Assembly: GCF_014202225.1 (NCBI RefSeq)
Contig: NZ_JACHGE010000001.1
Coordinates: forward strand, 43,320-107,319
Source of the DNA: Algibacter amylolyticus
Lineage (GTDB): Bacteria > Bacteroidota > Bacteroidia > Flavobacteriales > Flavobacteriaceae
Reading direction: 5' to 3'
DNA: 64,000 nt
A model generated the notes under the pieces. It was not told the origin of the DNA and searched no databases. It was given only the letters and a program-made list of their open reading frames with translations. Below, in pieces: positions 34,250 through 43,858 of this stretch; position 1 is the stretch's first letter, and every line of letters begins with the position of its first letter. A program made the translations under genes and the position numbers.

Positions 34250-36328
34250 TTAACTCACCTGCAACCCATTACTAACACTAGTATCGTCTGGATTTACAAA
34301 CACCAATTTACCATCGGGAGTTTCAGTCATTAAAATCATACCCTGACTTTCTACACCTCGTAAAGCTCTTGGTGCTAAGTTTACTAATACAGTTACACGT
34401 TTACCAACCACTTCTTCTGCTGTAAAACTTTCAGCAATACCAGAAACAATGGTTCTTGTGTCTATACCAGTATCTACTTTTAACTTTAAAAGCTTTTTAG
34501 TTTTTGGCATTTTTTCGGCTTCTAAAATAGTACCCACACGAATATCTAGTTTTGTAAAATCTTCAAAAGTAATAGTATCCTTTTGAGGCTCTGTTTTAGC
34601 ATTGGCTATTTCGTTAGCTTTTTTACTAGCTTCTAATTTATCCAATTGGAATTGAATGGTTTTATCTTCAATTTTAGAGAATAACAATTCTGCTTCTCCT
34701 ATTTTATGTCCTGCTGGAAGTAATACGTCTTTTGTATTTATTTCGTTCCAAGTGTTCTCGATACGATTCTCCTGTGTCGAATCACCTGAACTAACTTTAA
34801 GAATACCTTTTAACTTTGTTGATGTAAACGGTAAAAACGGTTCGCTTAAGGTTGCTAAAGCAGATGCTATTTGCAAAGCTACATACATAATTGTTTTTGT
34901 ACGCGCTTCGTCTACTTTAATCATTTTCCAAGGTTCGGCATCGGCTAAATATTTATTTCCTAGTCGTGCTAAATTCATTAATTCTTGACCAGCCTCTCTA
35001 AAACGGTAACGTTCAATAGAACTTGCTATAACATCTGGATATGCTTTAATGGCTGCTAAAGTTTCTGTATCAACATCTGTAAAATCGGCCGGAGTTGGCA
35101 CAACACCTTCGTAATATTTATTGGTTAATACCACAACACGGTTAATAAAATTACCAAAAATGGCTACCAACTCGTTATTGTTTCTAGCTTGAAAATCTTT
35201 CCAAGTAAAATCGTTATCCTTGGTTTCTGGCGCATTAGCATTTAAAGCATAACGCAAAACATCTTGTTGCCCAGGAAATTCTTCTAAATACTCATGTAAC
35301 CAAACGGCCCAATTTTTAGAGGTAGACAATTTATTGCCTTCTAAATTTAAAAATTCGTTTGCAGGCACGTTATCTGGTAAAATAAAACTGCCTTCGGCCT
35401 TTAACATGGCTGGAAAAATAATACAGTGGAACACGATATTATCTTTACCAATAAAATGCACTAATTTGGTGTCTTTATCTTTCCAATACGGTTCCCAATC
35501 TTTCCCTTCGCGTTGCGCCCATTCTTTGGTAGATGATATATAACCAATAGGCGCATCAAACCAAACGTAAAGTACTTTACCTTCGCCCCCTTCTGCTGGT
35601 ACCGGAATACCCCAATCTAAATCTCTAGTTACCGCTCTAGGACGTAAACCATCGTCTATCCAAGATTTACATTGCCCGTAAACGTTAGATTTCCAATCTT
35701 TTTTATGCCCTTCTAAAATCCATTCTTTTAAAAATGCCTCGTGCTTATCTAAAGGTAAAAACCAGTGTTTGGTTTGTTTTAAAGTAGGCAAATTTCCTGT
35801 AATGGCCGATTTAGGGTTTATTAAATCGGTTGCATTATGACTTGTTCCGCAGTTTTCACATTGGTCGCCATAGCTTTCTTCATTACCACATTTAGGACAA
35901 GTTCCTATTACAAAACGATCGGCTAAAAATTGATTGGCCTCGGCATCGTATAATTGCTCTGAAGTTTCCTCAATAAATTCACCTTTTGCATCTAAAGTCT
36001 TAAAAAACTCTGAAGCTGTATCATGATGAATTGGAGCCGAGGTACGCGAGTAATTATCGTAGGTAATCCCGAAATCTTCAAACGATTTTTTAATTATTGC
36101 ATGGTATTTATCTACAATATCTTGAGGCGTAACCCCTTCGTTTTTAGCTTTTATGGTAATAGGCACACCATGCTCGTCGCTTCCTCCAATAAGTAAAACG
36201 TCGTTTCCTGTTAAACGCAAATAACGTGCGTAAATATCGGCTGGCACGTACACGCCTGCTAAATGCCCAATATGAATAGGACCGTTAGTATAAGGAAGTG
36301 CAGTTGTAATGGTATATCTTTTCGGCAT
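34250..36328 (-). CDS. metG: Methionyl-tRNA synthetase
   Basis: Class I aminoacyl-tRNA synthetase of 692 residues. The HIGH motif is HIGH at 19-22, the KMSKS-like motif is KLSTSKN, the zinc knuckle has [17 protein letters not shown], and the C-terminal tRNA-binding (Arc1p/EMAP-like) domain begins near [12 protein letters not shown]. The open frame extends 11 codons upstream, but [16 protein letters not shown] is the family start, so 36328 is used. Confidence 0.97.
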   Translation of the reverse strand: MPKRYTITTALPYTNGPIHIGHLAGVYVPADIYARYLRLTGNDVLLIGGSDEHGVPITIKAKNEGVTPQDIVDKYHAIIKKSFEDFGITYDNYSRTSAPIHHDTASEFFKTLDAKGEFIEETSEQLYDAEANQFLADRFVIGTCPKCGNEESYGDQCENCGTSHNATDLINPKSAITGNLPTLKQTKHWFLPLDKHEAFLKEWILEGHKKDWKSNVYGQCKSWIDDGLRPRAVTRDLDWGIPVPAEGGEGKVLYVWFDAPIGYISSTKEWAQREGKDWEPYWKDKDTKLVHFIGKDNIVFHCIIFPAMLKAEGSFILPDNVPANEFLNLEGNKLSTSKNWAVWLHEYLEEFPGQQDVLRYALNANAPETKDNDFTWKDFQARNNNELVAIFGNFINRVVVLTNKYYEGVVPTPADFTDVDTETLAAIKAYPDVIASSIERYRFREAGQELMNLARLGNKYLADAEPWKMIKVDEARTKTIMYVALQIASALATLSEPFLPFTSTKLKGILKVSSGDSTQENRIENTWNEINTKDVLLPAGHKIGEAELLFSKIEDKTIQFQLDKLEASKKANEIANAKTEPQKDTITFEDFTKLDIRVGTILEAEKMPKTKKLLKLKVDTGIDTRTIVSGIAESFTAEEVVGKRVTVLVNLAPRALRGVESQGMILMTETPDGKLVFVNPDDTSVSNGLQVS

Positions 36329-36430
36329 TGTAATGTCTTTATTTGAGCCGCAAAAGTACACAATTTGAAATCCATATAAAACGAGTATTTATAAATTTTA
36401 AACGTGTAAAAAAAAATGTACTTTTACCTT

Positions 36431-37447
36431 ATGCTAAGAAATTTTCAAACTTTATACTTGTTTTGCTTTGCTATTTTCTTCGGAATACAACTTAGTAACG
36501 CCCAAAACAAAGGAACAGATAAACCAAACACGACTTTGAAACAACCACCATACTTAAAGGCAGGCGACACTGTTGCTATTGTAGCGCCTTCTGGAATTTT
36601 AAAAAATAGAGAAGACGAAATTAAGCAAGCGCAAGACCTTTTAAAACGCTGGGGCTTGCACTCGGTAGTTGGAAAACATGTGTTTAATGCCGAAAATCAT
36701 TTTGCTGGAACGGACGATGAGCGTTGCGAAGATTTACAAAAAGCAATGGATGATCCTAAAATTAGTGCGATTTGGTGCGCTCGTGGTGGCTACGGCACAG
36801 TTAGAATTTTAGATAAGTTGAATTTTGAACTATTTAATAAACACCCTAAATGGCTTATTGGATATTCTGATATTACAGCACTTCATAGCCAAATACACAA
36901 CCAAGGTGTTGAGAGCTTGCACGCCATAATGTGCGTGAGCCTACCAAAGGATGAATTAGAAATTGAAGCTAGTATTAATACGTTTAAAAATGCCCTTTTT
37001 GGAGCTCCTTTAACGTATACTTTAGAAGGCTCTACCTATAATAAAACGGGACAAACTTCGGGGCAATTAGTAGGCGGAAACCTTACCTTATTACACACAA
37101 TGTTAGGCTCGGACACTAGTATTAATACCGATGGTAAAATTTTATTTATTGAGGAGATTGGCGAGTATAAATACCACATAGACCGGATGCTACAAAGTTT
37201 AAAACGTGCTGGCTATTTTGATAATTGTAAGGGCGTAATTGTTGGCGGCATGAGTAAAATGCGAACCAACACAACATTATGGGGAACATCGGTTGAACAA
37301 CTTATACTTGATGCTCTAGCCGATTACAGCTTTCCTATTGCTTTTAACATGCCGGCAGGACACGACAAAGACAATAGAGCTTTAATTTTAGGTAGAACCA
37401 TAAATTTATTGGTTAGTAAAACAAATTCTACAATTATTTTCGAGTAA
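36431..37447 (+). CDS. S66 peptidase (LD-carboxypeptidase / MccF-like), exported
   Basis: A 338-residue protein with a signal peptide (MLRNFQTLYLFCFAIFFG...NAQ) and the S66 fold. The nucleophile Ser is in WLIGYSDITALH, the Glu in FIEEIGEYKYHIDRML and the His in MPAGHDKDNRAL, so the Ser-Glu-His triad is present. It probably trims murein tetrapeptides in the periplasm. An earlier in-frame ATG at 36416 is possible, but starting at 36431 leaves a cleaner signal peptide. Confidence 0.9.
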   Translation: MLRNFQTLYLFCFAIFFGIQLSNAQNKGTDKPNTTLKQPPYLKAGDTVAIVAPSGILKNREDEIKQAQDLLKRWGLHSVVGKHVFNAENHFAGTDDERCEDLQKAMDDPKISAIWCARGGYGTVRILDKLNFELFNKHPKWLIGYSDITALHSQIHNQGVESLHAIMCVSLPKDELEIEASINTFKNALFGAPLTYTLEGSTYNKTGQTSGQLVGGNLTLLHTMLGSDTSINTDGKILFIEEIGEYKYHIDRMLQSLKRAGYFDNCKGVIVGGMSKMRTNTTLWGTSVEQLILDALADYSFPIAFNMPAGHDKDNRALILGRTINLLVSKTNSTIIFE

Positions 37448-37542
37448 ACAAAACGAATATTTAAACCCCTTATCTATTATTTTTAATAGTTAATAAAGGA
37501 TGCTATAATCTTGCATTTTTAATTATTAAAAATATACCCTAA

Positions 37543-37782
37543 ATGAAGAACAAATTACAAGTACTATTTGTAGCCATAATACTTTTGGTTACCATAGACG
37601 CACAAGCAAACGACCGTATTAACTCGAGTTTTAATTTAAACAATCCAGATGTACGCAAGTGTTTAATAGAATCTACACAAAGTGAAGGCTGGAAAATGGC
37701 AGCTTTATATTATGACGAGAATAAAAAATTAGTAATGATATTTGAAAAAGGAGAAGACAGCAAAACCTACGTAAGCAAATAG
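37543..37782 (+). CDS. Small exported protein of 79 residues
   Basis: A signal peptide (MKNKLQVLFVAIILLVTIDAQA) is followed by a 57-residue mature part containing SEGWKMAALYYDENKKLVMI. No family recognised. It is monocistronic, with a terminator hairpin 22 bp past the stop codon. Confidence 0.65.
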   Translation: MKNKLQVLFVAIILLVTIDAQANDRINSSFNLNNPDVRKCLIESTQSEGWKMAALYYDENKKLVMIFEKGEDSKTYVSK

Positions 37783-37802
37783 ATTTCTAAACATAATAAT
37801 TT

Positions 37803-37850
37803 ACAAACCAGTTATTCATTTAATAATGATTAGCTGGTTTTTTTTTATAT
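37803..37850. terminator. Terminator between 37543 gene and DUF1569 gene
   Basis: Stem AAACCAGTTATTCATT / AATGATTAGCTGGTTT (one mismatch region) and a T run on the plus strand. Convergent genes on both sides may share it. Confidence 0.75.
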
Positions 37851-37857
37851 TTTTTAA

Positions 37858-38310
37858 TTACACTCCAAATTGATTTAAATGATGGTCTAAATGTTTATAA
37901 AACATATTGTTCCATTCTTGAGTAGATAAAAGCCCAAAAGAGTGCGATTCTTTACCACTAAAATGCTGCTCGCCTAAACCTTGTGCTTTCCATAAGTAAT
38001 CTGTTAAACGCGCTTTTTCTTCAACAAAATTCTTAGTATCTGATATTACAAATTGTGGTGCTGTACGACTATTCCTTTTATAAGGCTTATCACCCACCAC
38101 GATGTTTTTTACAAATAATTTAAGCATTAATTTAGTAAACCCTTTTGGTTTTGGGTGTATATCTTCGAAGGTCATTTCGTAAGTCACGTTACAATGTGCT
38201 AACATTTGGTCCACACTCATTTTACCCCACAAAGGTTGTGCTGTTGGCGAAAGGCTGTTAATTCTATTAATTACAGCTTGGGTTTCCTTAGTTTCAAAGA
38301 TATTCTTCAT
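37858..38310 (-). CDS. DUF1569 family DinB-like protein
   Basis: A 150-residue cytoplasmic four-helix protein with the DinB-like metal-binding His pattern: MLAHCNV in the first third and FYKHLDHHLNQFG at the C-terminus. The DUF1569 family has no defined reaction; related DinB-fold enzymes are thiol transferases. A separate DinB-like gene lies at 62238. Confidence 0.8.
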   Translation of the reverse strand: MKNIFETKETQAVINRINSLSPTAQPLWGKMSVDQMLAHCNVTYEMTFEDIHPKPKGFTKLMLKLFVKNIVVGDKPYKRNSRTAPQFVISDTKNFVEEKARLTDYLWKAQGLGEQHFSGKESHSFGLLSTQEWNNMFYKHLDHHLNQFGV

Positions 38311-38469
38311 TATTAAAAATTAGGTAGATTAAAACGTTGTACTGCAATTTATTTATTTAATCTCTAATTATAAAAATATTAAGTCAAGTTTTAAATTATA
38401 TCGACATATAACTTTTTATTTGAGTTAACATCTAAATGATATACACTAATCTTTACTATTTTCTTACAG

Positions 38470-38477
38470 TAGCTTTG
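38470..38477 (+). promoter_or_regulatory. -7 element of the YqaE gene
   Basis: TAGCTTTG, an exact TAnnTTTG, 24 bp before the start codon. Confidence 0.5.
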
Positions 38478-38501
38478 TATTGAACATAAAAACATACAAA
38501 C

Positions 38502-38654
38502 ATGTCTATTTTAACTATTGTATTAAGCATTTTATTACCACCTGTAGCTGTTGCTATGAAACACGGTATTGGAACCACATTACTAATAAGCATTTTACTA
38601 ACTATTTTAGGTTGGTTGCCAGGTGTTATTCATGCGTTGATAGTAAATAAATAA
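38502..38654 (+). CDS. YqaE/Pmp3 family membrane peptide
   Basis: A 50-residue protein of two hydrophobic helices joined by a short loop: ILTIVLSILLPPVAVAMKHG and LLISILLTILGWLPGVIHAL. This is the PMP3 (UPF0057) pattern, with the LPP and GWLPGxxHA motifs. Such peptides affect membrane potential and salt stress. It is followed 26 bp later by another small membrane gene. Confidence 0.92.
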   Translation: MSILTIVLSILLPPVAVAMKHGIGTTLLISILLTILGWLPGVIHALIVNK

Positions 38655-38680
38655 CACATTAATTTTAAATATATAAAAAG

Positions 38681-38848
38681 ATGAAAAAAGAAAAAGAAAA
38701 TTTTGAATTTATAAAAGAAACTGACGATGATAAAGGAAACTATATTTTACAAAAAGATGCAACCACAAAGAAAACAACCACTTTTGTAGCTATTGTTTTA
38801 GCAATATTAATTGTAGCAGTTATTGCTACCAGCTTCTTTTTAAACTAA
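38681..38848 (+). CDS. Small single-helix membrane protein of 55 residues
   Basis: An ATG frame 26 bp after the YqaE-type gene encodes a charged N-terminus (MKKEKENFEFIKETDDDKG) and one C-terminal helix (TTFVAIVLAILIVAVIATSF). The close spacing and the shared terminator suggest co-transcription. No family recognised. Confidence 0.65.
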   Translation: MKKEKENFEFIKETDDDKGNYILQKDATTKKTTTFVAIVLAILIVAVIATSFFLN

Positions 38849-38857
38849 TTAAACAAG

Positions 38858-38881
38858 ATTCCTGCCTGCGCAGGAATTTTA
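38858..38881 (+). terminator. Terminator of the YqaE operon
   Basis: A perfect 8-bp stem ATTCCTGC (38858-38865) / GCAGGAAT (38870-38877) followed by T. It overlaps the end of the convergent DnaJ-type gene. Confidence 0.7.
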
Positions 38882-39655
38882 GAATCCACGCTCCTTTTGG
38901 ATTTGCTCGTAGGCAGCTTGAACCTGTCTAAATTTTTCTTCGGCACCTTTTTGGTGCTCCTTACCTAAATGGATTACTTTATCTGGATGGTATTTTTTAG
39001 CCATTTTTCGGTAGGCTTTTTTAATCTCATCAACCGTAGCGCTTTTAGCAATTTCTAGAACTTTATACGCATTATCGCTACTGTTATAAAACATGGCTTT
39101 AATACTTTCATAATCTCTAGAACTAATACCTAAATAGCCGGCTATGGTATAAATTAGCTTAACCTCATCTTCGGTTACTGCGCCATCGGATTTTGCAATT
39201 CCAAATAGAAAGTGCATAAGTTGTAAACGCGATGGATGATCCATCATTTGGCGAATTTGCAAACATACTGGCCTAAGCGAAACGTTTTGATTATTTATAT
39301 TTTTAAATAGCTTAAAGGCTTGGTTTGCACGCTCCTTGCCGTACATATTTAAAAACTGCTGACGCACAAAATCTAACTCGTTTTGGTCTTGTTTACCATC
39401 GGCTTTTATAATTACCGAAGCTAAAATGAGTAAACTTACTTCAAAATCGCCCGATTGGGTTTGTGGCCGCTGCCTAGGTTGCGTTCTGTAGGTAGTTCGA
39501 CCTTGGGTTTTGGTTTGTCTATCTCCTAAAAGCGAACCGCCATTTCCATCGGCCATAGCATCTACAACACTGCCTAAAGCTAAACCTATTATTGCCCCAA
39601 TGGGACCACCAAAAGACCAGCCTATTGAGGCGCCTATCCATTTTGAAAAACTCAT
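38879..39655 (-). CDS. DjlA-like protein: TerB domain plus DnaJ domain
   Basis: A 258-residue protein with a short glycine-rich N-terminal hydrophobic region ([20 protein letters not shown]), a TerB domain (about 72-185, [17 protein letters not shown]) and a C-terminal J domain (about 195-258) with the HPD motif in [10 protein letters not shown]. This is the DjlA layout, so it is probably a membrane-tethered DnaK co-chaperone. Confidence 0.9.
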   Translation of the reverse strand: MSFSKWIGASIGWSFGGPIGAIIGLALGSVVDAMADGNGGSLLGDRQTKTQGRTTYRTQPRQRPQTQSGDFEVSLLILASVIIKADGKQDQNELDFVRQQFLNMYGKERANQAFKLFKNINNQNVSLRPVCLQIRQMMDHPSRLQLMHFLFGIAKSDGAVTEDEVKLIYTIAGYLGISSRDYESIKAMFYNSSDNAYKVLEIAKSATVDEIKKAYRKMAKKYHPDKVIHLGKEHQKGAEEKFRQVQAAYEQIQKERGF

Positions 39656-39840
39656 GTAATTATTTTATTTTTAATACGACCTAAATATAACATTGTTAGT
39701 CGAATATTTGGTTGTTTTGTTACATTTCTAACGCGTTAAGGATAGAAACGGTATCCTTTTTTGTGAACTGTTAAGCTTATTTACAGGTGTTAATTTATTA
39801 TAGCCTAATAACTTGATTGTAAAACTAAAGGCATTAAACA

Positions 39841-39904
39841 CAAAAAAGATATAGTGGATAGCCTGACCTTATAACGCCATAAGCGTTTTAAGGGAACGCC
39901 CAAA
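39841..39904 (-). repeat. Dispersed structured element, truncated copy
   Basis: Read on the minus strand: TTTGGGCGTTCCC, a hairpin with AACGC/GCGTT, GGTCAGGCTATCC and ACTATATCTTTTTTG. This is the first half of the element; the closing TARCGC half is absent or unrecognisable. Confidence 0.55.
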
Positions 39905-39926
39905 GCCTAATTGCACGATTTTTGAT

Positions 39927-39934
39927 TAACTTTG
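39927..39934 (+). promoter_or_regulatory. -7 element of the bacilliredoxin gene
   Basis: TAACTTTG, an exact TAnnTTTG, 36 bp before the ATG. Confidence 0.5.
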
Positions 39935-39970
39935 CACAAATATTAATTATCAAATAAAAAATTTAAAAAT

Positions 39971-40381
39971 ATGTATCCAGCAGAATTAGTAAAACCAATG
40001 CGTGAGGATTTAACCAAAGTAGGTTTTGAAGAATTACATACTGCCGAGGCTGTTGATGCTGCCTTAGCTAAAGAAGGAACAACATTAGTGGTTGTAAATT
40101 CGGTTTGTGGTTGTGCAGCAGCAAATGCGCGTCCAGGTGCTAGAAAGAGTTTAGAGAATGCTAAAAAACCAGACCATATTGTAACGGTTTTTGCAGGTGT
40201 TGATAAAGAGGCTGTTGATGCAGCTCGTGGCCATATGGTTCCGTTTCCTCCAAGTTCACCTTGTATGGCGTTGTTTAAAGATGGCGAATTGGTGCACATG
40301 TTAGAGCGTCACCACATTGAAGGTCGTCCTGCAGAATTAATTGCAGAAAACCTTGTTGATGCTTACAACGATCATTGTTAA
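39971..40381 (+). CDS. Bacilliredoxin (BrxA/BrxB, YphP/YqiW family)
   Basis: A 136-residue cytoplasmic thioredoxin-fold protein that removes bacillithiol or similar thiols from proteins. The characteristic CGC site is C46-G-C48 in VNSVCGCAAANARPG, and a later Cys is in SSPCMALF. Bacillithiol synthesis also occurs in Bacteroidota. It is single, with its own promoter and terminator. Confidence 0.92.
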   Translation: MYPAELVKPMREDLTKVGFEELHTAEAVDAALAKEGTTLVVVNSVCGCAAANARPGARKSLENAKKPDHIVTVFAGVDKEAVDAARGHMVPFPPSSPCMALFKDGELVHMLERHHIEGRPAELIAENLVDAYNDHC

Positions 40382-40437
40382 AAAGACCTCGTGCTTTATC
40401 GCTCTTTAAAAACAAAGAGAGATTAGCCGAGAAAAAT

Positions 40438-40470
40438 ATAAAAACCACGATTTAGTCGTGGTTTTTATAG
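40438..40470 (+). terminator. Terminator of the bacilliredoxin gene
   Basis: A perfect 10-bp stem AAAACCACGA / TCGTGGTTTT at 40441-40464, then TT. Confidence 0.85.
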
Positions 40471-40524
40471 TTTTACACGCAACCATTTTTAAATTTTAAC
40501 ATCTTTTAAATAAATTACAAAAAG

Positions 40525-40920
40525 ATGAAAAAGCCATTTTCAATACTTGTTTTAGTTACGTTTTGTTTGTTATTATTTTCTACACAATGTAATGAAGACA
40601 CTGGTTTATCGCAAATAGATGAGGAATTACAATTGAAAGATTTAAAATCTGAAATTGAAGATTTAGCCAATACATCTACTTGCGGAGATGGTTTTGAATG
40701 TACATATATTGCCTTTGGCAGCAAGCCTTGTGGTGGCCCTTGGAGCTATTTAATTTACTCTACATCTATTGATACTGAAACACTTGAAGAGCTGGTTGAA
40801 AATTACAACAGAAAAGAATCGCTTTATAATGAATTATGGGGCATCGTGTCTGATTGTGCCGTTGCTATACCACCAACTACGGTAAGTTGCGAAAATAATG
40901 CTTGCGTTGCTGTGTACTAA
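40525..40920 (+). CDS. Cys-rich lipoprotein, function unknown
   Basis: A 131-residue protein with a lipoprotein signal (LLLFSTQC, C22) and six further cysteines in the mature part (TSTCGDGFECTYIAFGSKPC, then C in SDCAV, SCENNAC). The CGGPWSYLIYS segment is reminiscent of a small Bacteroidota lipoprotein family. Function unknown. Confidence 0.7.
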   Translation: MKKPFSILVLVTFCLLLFSTQCNEDTGLSQIDEELQLKDLKSEIEDLANTSTCGDGFECTYIAFGSKPCGGPWSYLIYSTSIDTETLEELVENYNRKESLYNELWGIVSDCAVAIPPTTVSCENNACVAVY

Positions 40921-40944
40921 AACATAGTTTATTATTTTTGGGGC

Positions 40945-41682
40945 ATGTTAAAACTATTGTCCTATCCATTATCGGTTATCTACTATTTATTTTTTGGATT
41001 AACACTGCTTGTGTTTCATCCAATACAGTGGTTTTGTTTTAATGTTTTTGGAAAAAAAACACACCAACAAAGCGTTTATATACTTCAATTTTGTTTAATG
41101 CGATGTGCCAATATTTTAGGTACTCGTTTTTCGTTTATAAACGAGCACAATATAGAGCCTAACCGCCCATTAATTATTGTTGCCAACCACCAAAGTTTAC
41201 ACGACATTTATCCTTTAACTTGGTATATGCGTAAACGAAACCCCAAGTTTATTAGCAAAATAGAATTAGGTAAAGGCATACCAAGTGTATCGTATAACTT
41301 ACGCCATGGTGGTGCCGCGTTAATAGACAGAAAAAACCCAAGACAATCCCTACCAGCGCTAATGAAATTTGGCGAGTTTATTGAAGAAAACAACTATGCT
41401 GCTGTTATTTTTCCAGAAGGCACACGTAGTAAAGATGGCACGGTAAAACCGTTTCAAAGAAAAGGCTTAGAGATTTTATTTAAAAAAATACCATCGGCGT
41501 TAATAGTGCCTGTTAGTATAAATAATTCCTGGAAAATGTTACGATATGGAAAATTCCCTATGGGATTAGGTAATCATCTTAAATTTACTGTACATAAACC
41601 CATAGATTTAGCTATATTTGTTAATAAGGAAGATCTTATTGAAACTGTTGAATCGACCATAAAAAACCACATTAAAAATTAA
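40945..41682 (+). CDS. 1-acyl-sn-glycerol-3-phosphate acyltransferase (PlsC-like)
   Basis: A 245-residue inner-membrane enzyme that adds the second acyl chain to make phosphatidic acid. Motif I is NHQSLHD, with its NHxxxxD core, and the substrate motif is FPEGTRS. Two hydrophobic segments are near the N-terminus. It starts 24 bp after the Cys-rich lipoprotein gene and is followed 12 bp later by an acyl-ACP desaturase, a sensible lipid pair. Confidence 0.92.
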   Translation: MLKLLSYPLSVIYYLFFGLTLLVFHPIQWFCFNVFGKKTHQQSVYILQFCLMRCANILGTRFSFINEHNIEPNRPLIIVANHQSLHDIYPLTWYMRKRNPKFISKIELGKGIPSVSYNLRHGGAALIDRKNPRQSLPALMKFGEFIEENNYAAVIFPEGTRSKDGTVKPFQRKGLEILFKKIPSALIVPVSINNSWKMLRYGKFPMGLGNHLKFTVHKPIDLAIFVNKEDLIETVESTIKNHIKN

Positions 41683-41694
41683 ACTAGGTAAAAT

Positions 41695-42696
41695 ATGTCT
41701 TTAAAGAATAAAAGATTAGAGGTGATGAAGTTTTTGGAAAAAGACGTGGATGCGCTAATGGAAAAATATTTAATTCCAATAGACAGCATCTGGCAACCAT
41801 CGGATTTTTTACCAAATTCTGAAACTACAGACGAGTCTTTTTTTGAGGATGTTAAGGAAATTCGAGAGTTAGCTAAAGATTTACCATATGATTTTTGGGT
41901 TGTTTTAGTTGGTGATATGATTACTGAAGAAGCATTACCAACTTACGAATCGTGGTTAATGGATGTTGAAGGTGTAGACCAAGTTGAAAACGGTGGAAAC
42001 GGCTGGGGAAAATGGGTGCGCCAATGGACTGGAGAAGAAAACAGACATGGCGATGTGCTTAACAAGTACTTATACCTTTCGGGACGTGTTAATATGAAGG
42101 AAATTGAAAAAACCACACAACACCTTATTACAGATGGTTTTGATATTGGTACAGACCGAGATCCTTACAAAAACTTTGTATATACTAGTTTTCAAGAACT
42201 AGCAACTTATATTTCGCATAACCGTGTAGCTAAAATTGCAAAAGATTATGGCAATAAACGTTTATCGAAAATGTGTAAAATTATTTCTGGAGACGAAATG
42301 CGCCACCACCACGCCTACTCTGAGTTTGTAGAACGTATTTTTAAAGTAGACCCTAGCCAAATGATGATGGCTTTTCATTATATGATGAAACAAAAAATTA
42401 CCATGCCGGCTCACTTTTTAAGAGAATCTGGAGGTAAAGCAAGTTCTGCTTTCGAAGAGTTTTCTAACACTGCACAGCGTATTGGTGTATACACATCAAA
42501 CGATTATGTAGATATTTTACAAAAACTAATTAACCGTTGGGAACTAGATAAAATTACAGGGTTAACCGATGAAGCTGAAAAAGCTAGAGACTATTTAATG
42601 AAACTTCCAGCAAGAATGTATCGCTTATCTGAGCGCATGAAAATTCCGGAAAACTCGTTCCAATTTAAATGGGTTGAGCCTGCTATTATAAAATAA
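41695..42696 (+). CDS. Acyl-ACP desaturase (soluble, diiron)
   Basis: A 333-residue soluble desaturase of the stearoyl-ACP type (FA_desaturase_2). The diiron ligands are in GEENRHGD and GDEMRHHHAY, the two ExxH motifs. It introduces a cis double bond into acyl-ACP. It lies 12 bp after the plsC-like gene, so membrane unsaturation and acyl transfer are probably co-expressed. Confidence 0.92.
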   Translation: MSLKNKRLEVMKFLEKDVDALMEKYLIPIDSIWQPSDFLPNSETTDESFFEDVKEIRELAKDLPYDFWVVLVGDMITEEALPTYESWLMDVEGVDQVENGGNGWGKWVRQWTGEENRHGDVLNKYLYLSGRVNMKEIEKTTQHLITDGFDIGTDRDPYKNFVYTSFQELATYISHNRVAKIAKDYGNKRLSKMCKIISGDEMRHHHAYSEFVERIFKVDPSQMMMAFHYMMKQKITMPAHFLRESGGKASSAFEEFSNTAQRIGVYTSNDYVDILQKLINRWELDKITGLTDEAEKARDYLMKLPARMYRLSERMKIPENSFQFKWVEPAIIK

Positions 42697-42766
42697 AATT
42701 CCAAAAAACATAAAACGCTAAACACCAACAACAGTGTTTAGATAAGGAGTTTAATAGACAATACAA

Positions 42767-43105
42767 TTGGTTAATTACAATAATAAACATTTTAGACCTG
42801 TTTCTACTTCTAATAATAGCGAAACCACTTCGGCCACCATTTTTGTTTATAAACAAAATGGATCTATTTTAACTTCAAACTATAGTGGCGGTAATATTAT
42901 AGAAGGGCATTTAATTGGTTTGGTTAATGAAGATGGCACTATCAATATGCGATACCATCAAGTAAATAAAAAAGGCGAGTTAATGACAGGCACTTGTATT
43001 TCTACCCCAAAAATTAACCCAAACGGAAAAGTAACACTTTACGAAAATTGGCAGTGGACCTCTGGCAATCTATCAAAAGGCACCTCAATTTTAGAAGAAA
43101 TTTAA
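42767..43105 (+). CDS. Small beta-rich protein, annotated elsewhere as N-acetylglutamate synthase-like
   Basis: A 112-residue cytoplasmic protein with repeated short strands (ILTSNYSGGNIIEGHLIGLV, INMRYHQVN, GKVTLYENWQWTSG). It resembles a Bacteroidota family often annotated as N-acetylglutamate synthase, which is probably wrong: there is no GNAT motif. The start is a TTG at 42767, since no ATG fits. The HD-domain gene starts 5 bp later. Confidence 0.68.
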   Translation: MVNYNNKHFRPVSTSNNSETTSATIFVYKQNGSILTSNYSGGNIIEGHLIGLVNEDGTINMRYHQVNKKGELMTGTCISTPKINPNGKVTLYENWQWTSGNLSKGTSILEEI

Positions 43106-43110
43106 TACCC

Positions 43111-43773
43111 ATGACACCAGAAGATATTATAAACAAAACCAAAATTTTTGTTCAAGAAGAATTAACTAATGCTGAAGGTGGGCACGATTGGTTTCATATA
43201 GAACGGGTGTATAAAAACAGCCTATTAATTGCAAAGGCAGAACCTGTAGACACTTTTGTTGTTGCACTAGGCGCCTTACTTCATGATATTGCCGATAGTA
43301 AATTTCATAACGGCGATGAAACCATAGGACCAAAAAAAGCACGAGAATTTCTCTTTAAACTTAATGTAGACTCCAAAACCATAGAACATGTTGTAAACAT
43401 TATAAATAATATTTCGTTTAAATCTAGCTTATCCACTAATAATACAACAGCTTTTAGGTCGCCAGAACTAGATGTTGTGCAAGATGCCGACCGTTTAGAT
43501 GCTATAGGCGCCATTGGTATAGCGCGTTGTTTTAACTATGGAGGCTTTAAAAACCGAGCACTTTATAACCCAGATATTGAGCCTAATCTTAATATGACTA
43601 AAGCGGAATACAAAAACTCAACTGCACCAACTATAAATCATTTTTACGAAAAGCTGTTATTGCTAAAAGATAAAATGAATACTAAAACAGGTAAAAAGTT
43701 GGCAAATGCACGCCATGAGTATATGCTTGACTTCTTAAAGCAATTTTATAGCGAGTGGAATGGCGAAAAGTAA
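43111..43773 (+). CDS. HD-domain phosphohydrolase
   Basis: A 220-residue cytoplasmic metal-dependent hydrolase. HD-superfamily ligands are H in GGHDWFHIERV, HD in LLHDIADSKF and D in DVVQDADRLDA, as in YedJ-like proteins acting on nucleotides. The open frame extends 21 codons upstream into the previous gene, but MTPEDIINK at 43111 fits the family. It is the last gene of the PlsC-desaturase strand group. Confidence 0.88.
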   Translation: MTPEDIINKTKIFVQEELTNAEGGHDWFHIERVYKNSLLIAKAEPVDTFVVALGALLHDIADSKFHNGDETIGPKKAREFLFKLNVDSKTIEHVVNIINNISFKSSLSTNNTTAFRSPELDVVQDADRLDAIGAIGIARCFNYGGFKNRALYNPDIEPNLNMTKAEYKNSTAPTINHFYEKLLLLKDKMNTKTGKKLANARHEYMLDFLKQFYSEWNGEK

Positions 43774-43858
43774 CTCTATTGCTAATACGCTACTTAAAGA
43801 ACTACAATTTCATTATTTATAATAGAAAGGATACCTTATTACATTATAAACCAAAGAA

